This document shows, in pieces, positions 36,160 through 45,940 of a stretch of DNA of 64,000 nt (its first letter is position 1; every line of letters starts with the position of its first letter). The position numbers and the translations under genes are program-made. A model generated the notes under the pieces. The model worked only from the letters and a program-made list of their open reading frames with translations. It was not told where the DNA came from and did not search any database. Origin of the DNA: Photobacterium sp. TLY01 (GTDB taxonomy: Bacteria; Pseudomonadota; Gammaproteobacteria; Enterobacterales; Vibrionaceae); contig NZ_CP090364.1 of assembly GCF_021432065.1 (NCBI RefSeq), positions 1,998,601 to 2,062,600 on the forward strand, written 5' to 3'.

Positions 36160-38427
36160 ATGAATCAACAGCTAACTGTTACCAAGCGTGATGGACGCAA
36201 AGAACGCATCGATCTGGACAAGATCCACCGTGTCATTACCTGGGCCGCTGAAGGTCTGGAGAATGTGTCAGTGTCGCAGGTTGAGCTGAAGTCTCATATC
36301 CAGTTCTACGATGGCATCAAAACCGAAGATATTCATGAAACCATCATTAAAGCAGCGGCTGACTTGATTTCGGAAGAGTCGCCAGATTACCAGTATCTGG
36401 CTGCCCGCCTTGCCATCTTCCACCTGCGTAAAAAAGCGTATGGTCAGTTCGAGCCACCCACACTGTTCGATCATGTCAGCAAAATGGTCGACAAGGGAAA
36501 ATACGACAAGCACCTGCTGGAAGATTATTCTGCTGAAGAATTCGCCGTGATGGATAATTACATCGATCACTGGCGTGATATGAATTTCTCGTATGCTGCG
36601 GTCAAACAGCTGGAAGGTAAGTACTTGGTTCAGAACCGTGTCAGCGGTGAAATCTACGAAAGTGCCCAGTTCCTGTACATCATGATTGCTGCGTGCCTGT
36701 TCAGTAAGTACCCGAAAGATACCCGTCTGGACTACATCAAGCGCTTTTATGATGCTGTATCCCTGTTTAAGGTTTCCCTGCCTACACCAATTATGTCTGG
36801 TGTGCGTACGCCAACCCGTCAGTTCAGCTCCTGTGTCCTGATTGAATGTGATGACAGCCTGGATTCTATCAATGCAACCGCCAGCGCGATTGTTCGCTAC
36901 GTTTCCCAGCGTGCGGGCATCGGTATCAATGCTGGCCGTATTCGTGCCCTGGGTTCTGAAATCCGTGGCGGCGAAGCCTTCCACACTGGCTGTATTCCGT
37001 TCTACAAGTATTTCCAGACTGCGGTGAAATGCTGCTCTCAGGGCGGTGTTCGTGGCGGCGCTGCTACCCTGTTCTACCCAATCTGGCACCGCGAAGTTGA
37101 ATCTCTGCTGGTGCTGAAAAACAACCGTGGTGTTGAAGAAAACCGTGTTCGTCATATGGATTACGGTGTTCAGATCAACAAGCTGATGTACACCCGTCTG
37201 ATCAAAGGCGAGACCATTTCTCTGTTCTCACCGTCTGATGTCCCTGGGTTATATGATGCATTCTTTGCCGATCAGGATGAGTTTGAGCGCCTGTATGTGA
37301 AGTATGAGCAGGACGACAGCATTAAAAAACAGACAGTGAAAGCGATCGATCTGTTCTCTCTGCTGATGCAAGAGCGTGCGTCTACCGGCCGTATCTATAT
37401 TCAGAACGTGGACCACTGTAATACCCACAGCCCGTTTGACCCGGCGGTTGCCCCGATTCGCCAGTCGAACCTGTGTCTGGAAATTGCGCTGCCGACCAAG
37501 CCATTGACCAACGTGGAAGATGAAAACGGTGAAATCGCACTGTGTACACTGTCTGCGTTCAACCTGGGTGCGATTGAGAACCTGGATGAGCTGGAAGAAA
37601 TGGCAGAGCTGACCGTTCGTGCTCTGGATGCCCTGCTGGATTACCAGGATTACCCACTGCCAGCCGCTCGCCGTGCGACCATGAACCGTCGTACTCTGGG
37701 CGTAGGTGTGATCAATTTTGCTTACTATCTGGCAAAACACGGCGTGCGTTATTCTGACGGCAGTGCGAACAACCTGACGCATCAGGCCTTTGAAGCCATT
37801 CAGTACTACCTGCTGAAAGCCTCTGTGGGTCTGGCGAAAGAGCGTGGTGCTTGTCCGGCGTTCAATGAAACCACCTATTCAAAAGGTATCCTGCCAATTG
37901 ATACCTATAAGAAAGATCTGGACAAGATCTGTGGTCAGGAACTGCGTTATGACTGGGAAGCCCTGCGCCAGGAGATCGTCACGCACGGTCTGCGTAACTC
38001 GACCCTGTCGGCACTGATGCCCTCTGAGACTTCTTCTCAGATTTCGAACGCCACCAATGGTATTGAGCCCCCTCGTGGTTTCGTTTCCATCAAAGCGTCT
38101 AAAGATGGCATCCTGAAGCAGGTTGTTCCTGAATACAATAAATACAAAAACAACTATGAGTTGCTTTGGAACATTGGCAGCAATGATGGCTACCTGCAAC
38201 TGGTCGGCATTATGCAGAAATTCGTGGATCAGGCGATTTCTGCCAATACCAACTACGACCCGAGTATTCAGCCGGGTGGCAAAGTGCCAATGAAACTCTT
38301 GCTGAAGGACCTGCTGACAGCGTATAAACTCGGCGTTAAAACTCTGTATTATCACAACACCCGCGATGGTGCTTCTGATGCTCAGGGCGACGTCGCCGCA
38401 GACGACTGCACCAGCTGCAAGATATAA
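36160..38427 (+). CDS. nrdA: class Ia ribonucleotide reductase alpha subunit
   Basis: A 755-residue alpha subunit that reduces ribonucleoside diphosphates. The N-terminal ATP-cone (about 1-95, with [19 protein letters not shown]) binds dATP/ATP for overall activity control. The catalytic core includes [18 protein letters not shown] (Cys and Glu of the active site), [10 protein letters not shown] and the radical-transfer tyrosines TLYYHNT. The protein ends CTSCKI, a C-terminal CxxC redox pair that differs from the wider CxxxxC of E. coli. The start at 36160 ([12 protein letters not shown]) fits the family; an upstream in-frame TTG at 36112 does not. First gene of nrdA-nrdB-yfaE. Confidence 0.97.
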   Translation: MNQQLTVTKRDGRKERIDLDKIHRVITWAAEGLENVSVSQVELKSHIQFYDGIKTEDIHETIIKAAADLISEESPDYQYLAARLAIFHLRKKAYGQFEPPTLFDHVSKMVDKGKYDKHLLEDYSAEEFAVMDNYIDHWRDMNFSYAAVKQLEGKYLVQNRVSGEIYESAQFLYIMIAACLFSKYPKDTRLDYIKRFYDAVSLFKVSLPTPIMSGVRTPTRQFSSCVLIECDDSLDSINATASAIVRYVSQRAGIGINAGRIRALGSEIRGGEAFHTGCIPFYKYFQTAVKCCSQGGVRGGAATLFYPIWHREVESLLVLKNNRGVEENRVRHMDYGVQINKLMYTRLIKGETISLFSPSDVPGLYDAFFADQDEFERLYVKYEQDDSIKKQTVKAIDLFSLLMQERASTGRIYIQNVDHCNTHSPFDPAVAPIRQSNLCLEIALPTKPLTNVEDENGEIALCTLSAFNLGAIENLDELEEMAELTVRALDALLDYQDYPLPAARRATMNRRTLGVGVINFAYYLAKHGVRYSDGSANNLTHQAFEAIQYYLLKASVGLAKERGACPAFNETTYSKGILPIDTYKKDLDKICGQELRYDWEALRQEIVTHGLRNSTLSALMPSETSSQISNATNGIEPPRGFVSIKASKDGILKQVVPEYNKYKNNYELLWNIGSNDGYLQLVGIMQKFVDQAISANTNYDPSIQPGGKVPMKLLLKDLLTAYKLGVKTLYYHNTRDGASDAQGDVAADDCTSCKI

Positions 38428-38445
38428 TCACTAACAAAAACAAAT

Positions 38446-38461
38446 GGGAGCTTCGGCTCCC
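38446..38461 (+). other. UUCG-tetraloop hairpin between nrdA and nrdB
   Basis: GGGAGC-TTCG-GCTCCC is a compact 6-bp stem with a very stable UUCG loop in the 53-base nrdA-nrdB gap. TTTG follows, too short for a strong terminator. It may stabilise nrdA mRNA or set the nrdA:nrdB ratio. Confidence 0.6.
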
Positions 38462-38480
38462 CTTTGATGCTGAGGACACA

Positions 38481-39614
38481 ATGGCATACAGTACTTTCTG
38501 TAAAACTAACAACAACCCGCTGCATGAACCTATGTTCTTCGGGCAGCCGGTGAACGTTGCGCGTTACGACCAGCAGAAGTTCGAAATATTCGAAAAACTG
38601 ATTGAAAAGCAATTATCTTTCTTCTGGCGCCCGGAAGAAGTTGATGTATCCAGCGATCGGATTAACTTCAACAATCTGCCAGAGCACGAACGCCATATTT
38701 TCATCAGTAACCTGAAGTACCAGACGCTGCTGGATTCCATTCAGGGTCGCAGTCCGAACGTTGCCCTGCTGCCACTGGTTTCTATTCCTGAGCTGGAAAC
38801 CTGGATTGAAACCTGGTCATTCTCTGAGACCATTCACTCGCGTTCTTACACACACATTATCCGCAATATCGTGAACGACCCAGGTGTGGTATTTGACGAT
38901 ATTGTGACGAATGAACACATTATTAAACGCGCCGGTGATATTTCCCGTTATTACGACGAACTGATCCAAGGCACCAGCGATTATCACCGTCTGGGCGAAG
39001 GTGAGCATGTTGTCAACGGTGAAACTGTTGTGGTCAGCCTGCACGAGTTAAAGAAAAAACTCTACCTGTGTATGATGTCGGTCAATGCACTGGAAGCGAT
39101 CCGTTTCTACGTCAGCTTTGCCTGCTCTTTTGCCTTCGCTGAGCGTGAGTTGATGGAAGGGAATGCCAAAATCATCAAGCTGATCGCACGTGATGAAGCA
39201 CTGCACCTGACAGGCACTCAGCATATCCTGAACCTGATGCGTACCGGTCAGGATGATCCTGAGATGGCGGACATTGCCCGTGAGTGCGAACAGCTGAGCT
39301 TTGACATCTTTAAAGATGCCGCAGAGCAGGAAAAAGAATGGGCAGAGTATCTGTTCAAAGACGGTTCGATGATCGGTCTGAACAAAGATATCCTGTGTCA
39401 GTACGTTGAATACATCACCAATCTGCGTATGACAGCGGTTGGCCTGAAACCGGCTTACCCGGGTGCCACGCAAAACCCGATTCCATGGATTAACGCCTGG
39501 CTGTCTTCTGACAATGTACAAGTTGCGCCACAGGAAGCGGAGATCAGTTCTTATCTGGTCGGTCAGATTGATAATGATGTCAGCGCTGACGATCTGGGTG
39601 ACTTCGAACTATGA
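38481..39614 (+). CDS. nrdB: class Ia ribonucleotide reductase beta subunit
   Basis: A 377-residue beta subunit that holds the diiron-tyrosyl radical cofactor. Iron ligands and surroundings are visible in [18 protein letters not shown] (near the radical tyrosine), [30 protein letters not shown], and [19 protein letters not shown]. The acidic C-terminal tail ([14 protein letters not shown]) is the peptide that docks on NrdA. GAGGAC precedes the ATG. Its stop overlaps yfaE by 4 bases. Confidence 0.98.
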   Translation: MAYSTFCKTNNNPLHEPMFFGQPVNVARYDQQKFEIFEKLIEKQLSFFWRPEEVDVSSDRINFNNLPEHERHIFISNLKYQTLLDSIQGRSPNVALLPLVSIPELETWIETWSFSETIHSRSYTHIIRNIVNDPGVVFDDIVTNEHIIKRAGDISRYYDELIQGTSDYHRLGEGEHVVNGETVVVSLHELKKKLYLCMMSVNALEAIRFYVSFACSFAFAERELMEGNAKIIKLIARDEALHLTGTQHILNLMRTGQDDPEMADIARECEQLSFDIFKDAAEQEKEWAEYLFKDGSMIGLNKDILCQYVEYITNLRMTAVGLKPAYPGATQNPIPWINAWLSSDNVQVAPQEAEISSYLVGQIDNDVSADDLGDFEL

Positions 39615-39898
39615 GCCGATTGACCATTACGGTTAACGGACAGAAGGTTTCTGGTAATAACGATGAGCCCTTATTAGTTCAGCTGGAACGTGCGGGCTTA
39701 CAGCCTGAGTACCAGTGCCGCAATGGTATGTGTGGAGCTTGTCGGTGCAAGCTGACCGCAGGCAGTGTAGAGCAGCGCGAGGCGATGGCCTTTGTTGCAC
39801 CGGGCGAAATCCTTGCTTGCCGCTCCATACCCACCTCAGACTTGAGCCTGGAGTTTGATTATCAGGTCCAGCTCTCTCCGTCTGCAGTGAATGAGTAA
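39611..39898 (+). CDS. yfaE: 2Fe-2S ferredoxin YfaE
   Basis: A 95-residue plant-type ferredoxin. The cluster ligands are Cys36, Cys41, Cys44 (CRNGMCGAC) and Cys70 (LACRS). YfaE supplies electrons to maintain and regenerate the NrdB diferric-tyrosyl cofactor. It begins at the ATGA overlap with nrdB and closes the operon, followed by a strong terminator. Confidence 0.95.
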   Translation: MSRLTITVNGQKVSGNNDEPLLVQLERAGLQPEYQCRNGMCGACRCKLTAGSVEQREAMAFVAPGEILACRSIPTSDLSLEFDYQVQLSPSAVNE

Positions 39899-39934
39899 CC
39901 CTTCTCAACACTGAGTACAGGGCCTGCCACTGTC

Positions 39935-39971
39935 AAAAAAGCCAGTCTTTGTAATCCAGACTGGCTTTTTT
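39935..39971. terminator. bidirectional terminator after nrdAB-yfaE
   Basis: AAAAAAGCCAGTCT and AGACTGGCTTTTTT form a strong stem with A and T runs on both sides. It serves the yfaE end and the convergent CinA-like gene. Confidence 0.88.
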
Positions 39972-39993
39972 GTATCTTGTGTCCCGTCCTGAA

Positions 39994-41226
39994 TCAGCTC
40001 GGCTCTGCCGGTAAAAACAACTCACTCAACCGTTCGAACGATTCATACTGGCCAATTACGGTCTGACCCGTTTGCCATCGACGAAGCATATCCAGCATCA
40101 AAGTCGCAACCATTTTCCGGTGAGGTTTATTGGCATACTGCCGTCGGGTACGCACGTGCTGCGCCCAGTCACCGTTTGGCGTAGACAGGGCAATCGCAAT
40201 GCTGTTGTCATACAGCGGTCCACAAACCAGCGCCAGATCAGAACCCGTCTGCTGCCGGGCGGCGGCGGCCATTGCTAAAGAAGCCCCCATAGGTTCAGCG
40301 TCGCTCAACGAAGGATCGACCTGGGTCGTCAGCAACCAGCCCTGACTTAATGCGGTCTGAGTCGCCGGGTTATCCTGCAGCCAGTTGAGCACGTCACCGC
40401 CGGTAAACTGCTCGGCAACGGTTAATGTAAGCGGGGCTTTGGAGAAATGTGTGCCTATGGTATCCAGCAAAGTTTCACCGGCACCGACAATGTTCTCCCC
40501 CAGCCGCGCCTGAATTTGCGCTAACACGTCAGCAGCCTGAGTATCATCTTTTGGTGCAAACAACTTCACTTCGATAAAAGGTAAGTAAGATCGGTAGCCC
40601 AGCTGGAATGACGGGGGTAATGGCAAAGAAGCCAGAGTGTCGTTAATCCCTGATTCGGATAAGCCGAAGCTGTACAGCCGGTGGCATTCAAGGCTGGCAA
40701 CTTCCGGGTGCAGCGATTTCAGCCTCGGCAGGATCTCGTCTTCGACCATAACTTTAAACTCGCTGGGTACGCCCGGAGTAAAGAACAAGTGCGCACGGTT
40801 CAGCTTCATCATGAAACCGCATGCGGTGCCAACCGGATTATCCAGCACGTCAGCGCCTTCTGGCAGCATGGCCTGCTTCAGATTTGCCTGCGGCATGTCA
40901 CGCCCCAGAATCCGGTACTTTTCGATCATTTGTTCAACCCAGAACTCCGACTGCTCTAAGCCGGCTCCTGCTGCAATGGCTGCCGCCTGAGCAGTCAAAT
41001 CATCCGTAGTCGGCCCCAGCCCCCCATTTACAATGACGATATCAGCCGTCAGGCTGCACTGCTCGATTTCCGATGCCAGACTTTCAAGCTGATCACCGAC
41101 GGTTGTGCGTCGCGATAACGCGAATCCGTTCTGAAAAAACAAACGGGACAACCATGCTGCATTGGTATCAACGATATCTCCATGCAGGACTTCTTCACCG
41201 GTACTTATCATGACAACTTGCAACAT
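39994..41226 (-). CDS. CinA-family protein (YfaY-like)
   Basis: A 410-residue protein of the CinA/YfaY type. Residues about 1-170 form a MoaB/MogA-like (COG1058) domain with MISTGEEVLHGDIVDTNAAWL, IVNGGLGPTTDDLT, DNPVGTACGF and TPGVPSEFKVM. The C-terminal half retains only a faint likeness to the NMN deamidase domain (LTVAEQFTGGDVLNWL and DLALVCGPLYDN), so amidase activity is doubtful. E. coli YfaY also lies near nrdAB-yfaE. COG1058 domains in some CinA proteins hydrolyse ADP-ribose or NAD-related pyrophosphates. Confidence 0.85.
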   Translation of the reverse strand: MLQVVMISTGEEVLHGDIVDTNAAWLSRLFFQNGFALSRRTTVGDQLESLASEIEQCSLTADIVIVNGGLGPTTDDLTAQAAAIAAGAGLEQSEFWVEQMIEKYRILGRDMPQANLKQAMLPEGADVLDNPVGTACGFMMKLNRAHLFFTPGVPSEFKVMVEDEILPRLKSLHPEVASLECHRLYSFGLSESGINDTLASLPLPPSFQLGYRSYLPFIEVKLFAPKDDTQAADVLAQIQARLGENIVGAGETLLDTIGTHFSKAPLTLTVAEQFTGGDVLNWLQDNPATQTALSQGWLLTTQVDPSLSDAEPMGASLAMAAAARQQTGSDLALVCGPLYDNSIAIALSTPNGDWAQHVRTRRQYANKPHRKMVATLMLDMLRRWQTGQTVIGQYESFERLSELFLPAEPS

Positions 41227-41356
41227 GTTGTTCCTCTTATTGATTCAGTTGGCACTTCACTGTAACACTTAGTCAACCACGAGAGAATCTTAAGCACTGT
41301 TAATTGAAAACCCTCTTCGGTGCAATCCATGACGCACACTGAATAACGACCCACAC

Positions 41357-41374
41357 CGTAAACTTAAATTTACA
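41357..41374. promoter_or_regulatory. TyrR box upstream of tyrP
   Basis: CGTAAA-N6-TTTACA matches the TyrR box TGTAAA-N6-TTTACA at 11 of 12 defined positions. It ends 16 bases upstream of a good -35 (TTGACA, 41391). This location fits TyrR control of the aromatic amino acid permease downstream. tyrR itself is in this window. Confidence 0.8.
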
Positions 41375-41390
41375 CCAAAATAAACAAAAG

Positions 41391-41419
41391 TTGACAGGTG
41401 TTTTTTCTGCATTTAAAGT
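41391..41419 (+). promoter_or_regulatory. sigma-70 promoter of tyrP
   Basis: TTGACA (41391-41396), 17-base spacer, TAAAGT (41414-41419). The -35 is perfect; the -10 matches TATAAT at 4 of 6. It leaves an mRNA leader of about 255 bases before tyrP, in which I see no reading frame with a good ribosome site. Confidence 0.65.
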
Positions 41420-41681
41420 GCCTGCAGTAAATTACACCTGCCAATCAGCACAATTTACAGACAAAAAGACCAGTTGTTGTATAAATGTTATGAGTATACT
41501 CGTCATGAAATCCTATTATCGTCGGCCACAGTGGTCGAGTGCGTTGTAAAGAAAGCTGAACATATCAATTCCTTCCAACCCCGTGCACCATTGTGGCTAT
41601 ATTTTTTCTTCGGAGAGAATCAGCCTGACCGCCCCCTCTCCCACTCACTAAACCAATAAAAATACAGGGAGTTTTTACTCG

Positions 41682-42887
41682 ATGAGCATGAACAAAACCT
41701 TCGGCAGTACGTTAATTATTGCCGGAACAACCATTGGCGCAGGGATGCTGGCCTTGCCGCTGGCATCGGCCGGATTAGGTTTTACAACCGCCACACTGAC
41801 CATGATCGGTATCTGGGCACTGATGGTATACACAGCCCTGCTGATGCTGGAAGTTCATCAACATGCTGATCCTTCAGCGACGCTCCACTCACTGGCGAAA
41901 GAGTTACTGGGCACAAAAGGACAAGTTGTCGCCAACATTGCCATGATGTTTCTGTTTTACGCATTATGTGCGGCCTATATTGCCGGTGGCGGTGCACAGC
42001 TCAATGACAAATTGTCCGGTTGGTTTGGACTGGATGTCATGCCTCAGACTGGCACAGTGTTGTTCACCTTATTGATTGCGACTGTGGTGTCCGTCGGGAC
42101 GCATTCGGTTGATTTGGTCAACCGTATCCTGTTCACGCTGAAAATTATTGCGCTGGCAGTTATGCTGAGCCTGTTGCTGCCGCATATTCAGGGACAGCAT
42201 CTGGTTGATATGCCCGTCGAAAAAGGCCTGCTGATCTCCGCGCTACCTGTCGTGTTCACTTCCTTTGGCTTCCACGGCAGTATTCCCTCGATTGTCCGCT
42301 ATGTCGGTATTGATATGAAAGCGCTGCGAAAAGTGATGATCGTAGGTGCATCTGTGCCGCTGGTCATTTATTTGCTGTGGCAAATTGCCAGCCAGGGCAT
42401 TCTCAGCCAGTCTGATCTGATCGCCAACTCCAGCCTTGGCAACTTTATTGCCGCACTGAGCACGCTGCTCAAAAGCCCGATGGTCAGTAATTCTGTTTCT
42501 ATTTTTGCCGATCTTGCACTGGCGACCTCTTTCCTCGGGGTAAGCCTGGGCTTGTTTGATTTCCTGTCAGATACCTTAAATCAGAAAAATTCGACATCCG
42601 GCAGAGTACAAACGGCTCTCTTTACCTTTATTCCACCTTTGTGCTTTGCGCTGTTTTATCCTCAGGGCTTTATTATGGCGCTGGGTTATGCGGCCATTGC
42701 CCTCGTGATACTGGCTATCTTCCTGCCTGTGGCCATGGTTTATGTTCAGCGAGGACAACGTCAGACAGCCGGTGAGTACCAGGTCAGCGGTGGTAAACCT
42801 GCGCTGATTATGGCAACCAGCGCAGGTGTGCTGATCATCACAGCTCAGTTTCTACAGATGGCTGGATTGATTCCTGCCGTCGGGTAA
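41682..42887 (+). CDS. tyrP: tyrosine-specific transport protein TyrP
   Basis: A 401-residue permease of the hydroxy/aromatic amino acid family (HAAAP), with about eleven membrane helices. The start MNKTFGSTLIIAGTTIGAGMLALPLA is the family hallmark. VFTSFGFHGSIPSIVRY, LFADLALATSFLGV-like FADLALATSFLGVSLGLFD and FALFYPQGFIMALGYA match E. coli TyrP more closely than Mtr or TnaB. It imports tyrosine (possibly also phenylalanine) with protons. The TyrR box and promoter upstream support this assignment. Monocistronic. Confidence 0.9.
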   Translation: MSMNKTFGSTLIIAGTTIGAGMLALPLASAGLGFTTATLTMIGIWALMVYTALLMLEVHQHADPSATLHSLAKELLGTKGQVVANIAMMFLFYALCAAYIAGGGAQLNDKLSGWFGLDVMPQTGTVLFTLLIATVVSVGTHSVDLVNRILFTLKIIALAVMLSLLLPHIQGQHLVDMPVEKGLLISALPVVFTSFGFHGSIPSIVRYVGIDMKALRKVMIVGASVPLVIYLLWQIASQGILSQSDLIANSSLGNFIAALSTLLKSPMVSNSVSIFADLALATSFLGVSLGLFDFLSDTLNQKNSTSGRVQTALFTFIPPLCFALFYPQGFIMALGYAAIALVILAIFLPVAMVYVQRGQRQTAGEYQVSGGKPALIMATSAGVLIITAQFLQMAGLIPAVG

Positions 42888-43201
42888 ATCATCATAAAAA
42901 TGCACACTGAGTTTCATAATGAAAAGTGAGTGTACATTTACCTGTCAGATTAGAACAATTCTGGGCTTAGTCATTTCGCTAAGCCCTGTCTCAAAGACTG
43001 CCTCATCACCGGCCCAGCACACTCCCGAGCAAAATGATAGACGGCCAGCTCACTATTTGTGCTTATTTATCATTAATTTACATTTATGCAACACCCACTT
43101 CCTGAACCAATATCACGCTTTACACCCTCTCGCATGTATGCCTCCGACAATTTAGGCTATCGTTGAGGCATTGCCCCTTTAAAGTCATTCCTTTATCTGG
43201 T
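42888..43201. other. intergenic region between tyrP and the GGDEF-EAL gene
   Basis: 314 bases. GGGCTTAG (42963-42970) pairs with CTAAGCCC (42979-42986) as a strong stem without a T tract, probably the 3' end of the tyrP message. An imperfect AT-rich inverted repeat spans 42898-42939. The right part should carry the promoter of the next gene. No coding region seen. Confidence 0.4.
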
Positions 43202-45166
43202 ATGAGCCAATTCTTTACGACCTTTGAATATCTGCAATCCCCGGTATGGGTTTTCGACATCGAAAACAAAGCCATTATCTGGGCGAATTCTGCTGCACTT
43301 CCCCTTTGGGAGGCAGAGAGCCTGAGTGAGCTGACCTCACGGGATCTGGGACAGGATATGTCCGACGCGGTAGAAGCGACCCTGAATGACTATTTGCAAA
43401 TGTTCAAACGCGGTGAGTCACTCAAACTCTGGTGGAGCTACAGCCCCAAGAGCAAAGTGAAAAATGCCTTGTGTCATTTTTCTGGAATTCCGAGCGAAGA
43501 TGGCAGAATCGCCATGCTGGTCCATGTCATCTCTGAGGAAGCCAGTCTGAGACGTGAGCTGGCATTTTCAGATGGCTCCAATCTGGCATTGCTTTTTTCG
43601 TCCGAGGGCAAGCTGCTCAGTGCCAATCGCGCCTTCATTCACGCGTTTGGTGAGCAGCTCGACAGCCTCGCCACGTTTGTCGGCGACATTAAATTGGCAG
43701 AGAAATGGTTACATGATGCCAGTGAAGGTCAGGTTGTTAACCACAGAAAACTGTGCTGGACAGGACGAAATTACGACTGGTTCAGCATTGATGGCAAGTG
43801 GCTGGCTGACAAACAGCAACTCTTACTCAGTCTGGTCAATATCAGCCAGGAAAAAGAGCAGTTAAAACAAGCGAAATACCAGTCAGAACACGATTATCTG
43901 ACCGGGTTGCTGAACCGCAGAGGCATGATTAATGCTATCCATGCCTCTCAGCATTCGTCTCAGCCTTATACCTTGCTGTTTCTGGATGTAGACGGATTTA
44001 AGCTGATCAACGACACCTATGGCCACGCCATTGGCGATAAGATGTTGCGGGCTATCGCGATTCGGCTCAGCGAAATTGTTAAATTCAACGGTTTACTGGC
44101 CCGCTTTGGCGGTGATGAATTCATTATCCAGATTGACCACCGTCAGGTTGACGATCCCGCCCAGTTTGCGCGAAAGCTGATTACCAATCTCAATAAGCCT
44201 TTTCATCTGAAAGAAGTCGGTGAATTGTCGATCGGCTGCAGTATCGGGATGGCCAGCTTCCCGAATGACGCCAAGAAAATTGAAACGCTCATCACCCAGG
44301 CCGACATGGCCATGCACCGTGCCAAACTGAGAGGACGGAATCGATGCCATCATTTCTCCCCCGAGATGGCGGAAGATTTATACCGTAAAATGACATTGCG
44401 CCACCACCTGACGCTGGCCATGGATGCTGAAGCCTTTGAGCTGTATTACCAGCCTATCGTCGATCTGAAAAACAATCGGTTAGGTGGATTCGAAGCCTTA
44501 ATTCGCTGGTACGATGAAGATCTCGGTCAGGTTGCACCATCTGAATTCATTCCGCTTGCTGAAGAAACCGGCCAGATTGTACCGCTGGGAAAATGGACGC
44601 TGAAGCAAGCGTGTATGCAGCTTTCACACTGGAATAAAACCTATGGGAAGCGTTTTACGGTCAGTGTGAATTTATCCCGGGCGCAGTTGCATGCCAGTCT
44701 CGCCAGTTATATTGCTAACTTACTCGAACACTACGACATTGACGCCAAACAACTGGCATTAGAGTTAACGGAATCTGCCATGTTGCAGGAATACGATGAC
44801 GCTAAACAGTGCCTGGTTGATCTCGCTGAACTGGGGATTGAGCTTCATCTTGACGATTTCGGAACCGGCTATTCGTCACTTTCTCAGTTGCAGAATCTGC
44901 CCATTACGATGGTGAAACTCGATCAAAGCTTCGTGCAGGCCAATAACCAAAGCAGCCGGGCTATTGTCGAAGCCACCTGTGCCATCTGCGACAAGCTGAA
45001 CCTGAAACTGGTCGCCGAAGGTGTCGAGACACTTGAACAGCTGGAGTATATTCAGGAATGCGAGTTTGACTATTGCCAGGGCTATTATATGGGTAAACCC
45101 ATGCCGGCCCATGAACTGGAACAGCGGCAGTTTAATCTGTTTAATATCATCCCTAAAGCCAGCTAA
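43202..45166 (+). CDS. PAS-GGDEF-EAL cyclic-di-GMP protein
   Basis: A 654-residue soluble signalling protein. A PAS-like region (about 1-115), a second sensor-like region (about 116-220), a GGDEF domain with intact FGGDEF (residues 303-307) and an EAL domain from about 400 to 645 with EALIRW (431-436), NLSRAQL, ELTES, DDFGTGYSS, KLDQSF and AEGVET. All phosphodiesterase metal ligands appear present. The inhibitory RxxD site before GGDEF is KFNG, so feedback inhibition is unlikely. It may be mainly a phosphodiesterase gated by the GGDEF domain. ATG 43202 is used; an in-frame TTG at 43163 is an alternative, and neither has a strong ribosome site. Confidence 0.9.
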   Translation: MSQFFTTFEYLQSPVWVFDIENKAIIWANSAALPLWEAESLSELTSRDLGQDMSDAVEATLNDYLQMFKRGESLKLWWSYSPKSKVKNALCHFSGIPSEDGRIAMLVHVISEEASLRRELAFSDGSNLALLFSSEGKLLSANRAFIHAFGEQLDSLATFVGDIKLAEKWLHDASEGQVVNHRKLCWTGRNYDWFSIDGKWLADKQQLLLSLVNISQEKEQLKQAKYQSEHDYLTGLLNRRGMINAIHASQHSSQPYTLLFLDVDGFKLINDTYGHAIGDKMLRAIAIRLSEIVKFNGLLARFGGDEFIIQIDHRQVDDPAQFARKLITNLNKPFHLKEVGELSIGCSIGMASFPNDAKKIETLITQADMAMHRAKLRGRNRCHHFSPEMAEDLYRKMTLRHHLTLAMDAEAFELYYQPIVDLKNNRLGGFEALIRWYDEDLGQVAPSEFIPLAEETGQIVPLGKWTLKQACMQLSHWNKTYGKRFTVSVNLSRAQLHASLASYIANLLEHYDIDAKQLALELTESAMLQEYDDAKQCLVDLAELGIELHLDDFGTGYSSLSQLQNLPITMVKLDQSFVQANNQSSRAIVEATCAICDKLNLKLVAEGVETLEQLEYIQECEFDYCQGYYMGKPMPAHELEQRQFNLFNIIPKAS

Positions 45167-45211
45167 ACCCCCTAACGCCAGAGGCCGCTGCGCTCAGCAG
45201 CCTCTGCCCTG

Positions 45212-45940
45212 TCAGGTCCACATCGGACTGAGTCCCTGCCACATAGCGGCCATGCCCGCAAACGTACAGAGCACCAGCAAGGCATATCTGACCCACTCCG
45301 TTTTGATCAAATGCTGAACCTTATAAGCAAGCAAGGTGGTCAGTATCGGTGCGGGCAAAACAATCAATGCGTATTTCAAGTGCCACAGACTGAAGTGACC
45401 GGTTGCCGAAAGGGCTATCAACGATAAAACACAGCTGAAAACAAAATACACAGCCAGATTCGCTCTTAATTTTCCGGCTTCCGCATGCTGAAGCACCAGG
45501 GCCATTGGCGGACCGCCAATACTGGTTGTTGTTCCCATCAGGCCGGACGTAAACCCGGCTACAAATAAAGCTTTGGGGGTGGGTTTAAAGCGAACCTTCG
45601 ACAAACTGATCAGAACCGCCAGTAGCACACCCGCGCCCAGTATCAGAGCCAGATGCTCAGCACTGATGTACACCAATATCCAGCCGGCCACGATAGTGCC
45701 AGGCACACGACCGACAAAGGCCGCGCTCATGCCGGTAAATGAAATCATCCGGCGGTACTGCCACATATTAATCAGCGCCAGTATCAGACCAACAAATGTC
45801 ACCACACCCGGCACAAAACGGGGCTCATAAAAATACACAATCGGTGCTGCCACAATGGCCATGCCAAAGCCAACAGTACTTTGAACAAAACAACCGGCCG
45901 ATAAAGCCAGCGCACAATAAATCAGCGTGCTTGTCTCCAT
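45212..45940 (-). CDS. TSUP-family (TauE/SafE) membrane permease
   Basis: A 242-residue membrane protein with about eight helices, in two related halves: CFVQSTVGFGMAIVAAPIVYFY near the start and FTSGLMGTTTSIGGPPMALVLQ in the middle. Both halves carry the glycine-rich motif of the TauE/SafE (TSUP) family, which moves sulfite, sulfonates or other sulfur-containing or small organic anions out of or into cells. The substrate cannot be read from the sequence. Its start overlaps the last base of the upstream methyltransferase gene (45940), so they form a two-gene operon. Confidence 0.85.
   Translation of the reverse strand: METSTLIYCALALSAGCFVQSTVGFGMAIVAAPIVYFYEPRFVPGVVTFVGLILALINMWQYRRMISFTGMSAAFVGRVPGTIVAGWILVYISAEHLALILGAGVLLAVLISLSKVRFKPTPKALFVAGFTSGLMGTTTSIGGPPMALVLQHAEAGKLRANLAVYFVFSCVLSLIALSATGHFSLWHLKYALIVLPAPILTTLLAYKVQHLIKTEWVRYALLVLCTFAGMAAMWQGLSPMWT

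Noticed and set aside
41474-41659. 61-codon frame in the tyrP leader
   Set aside because: It starts with TTG, has no ribosome site and no plausible protein features.
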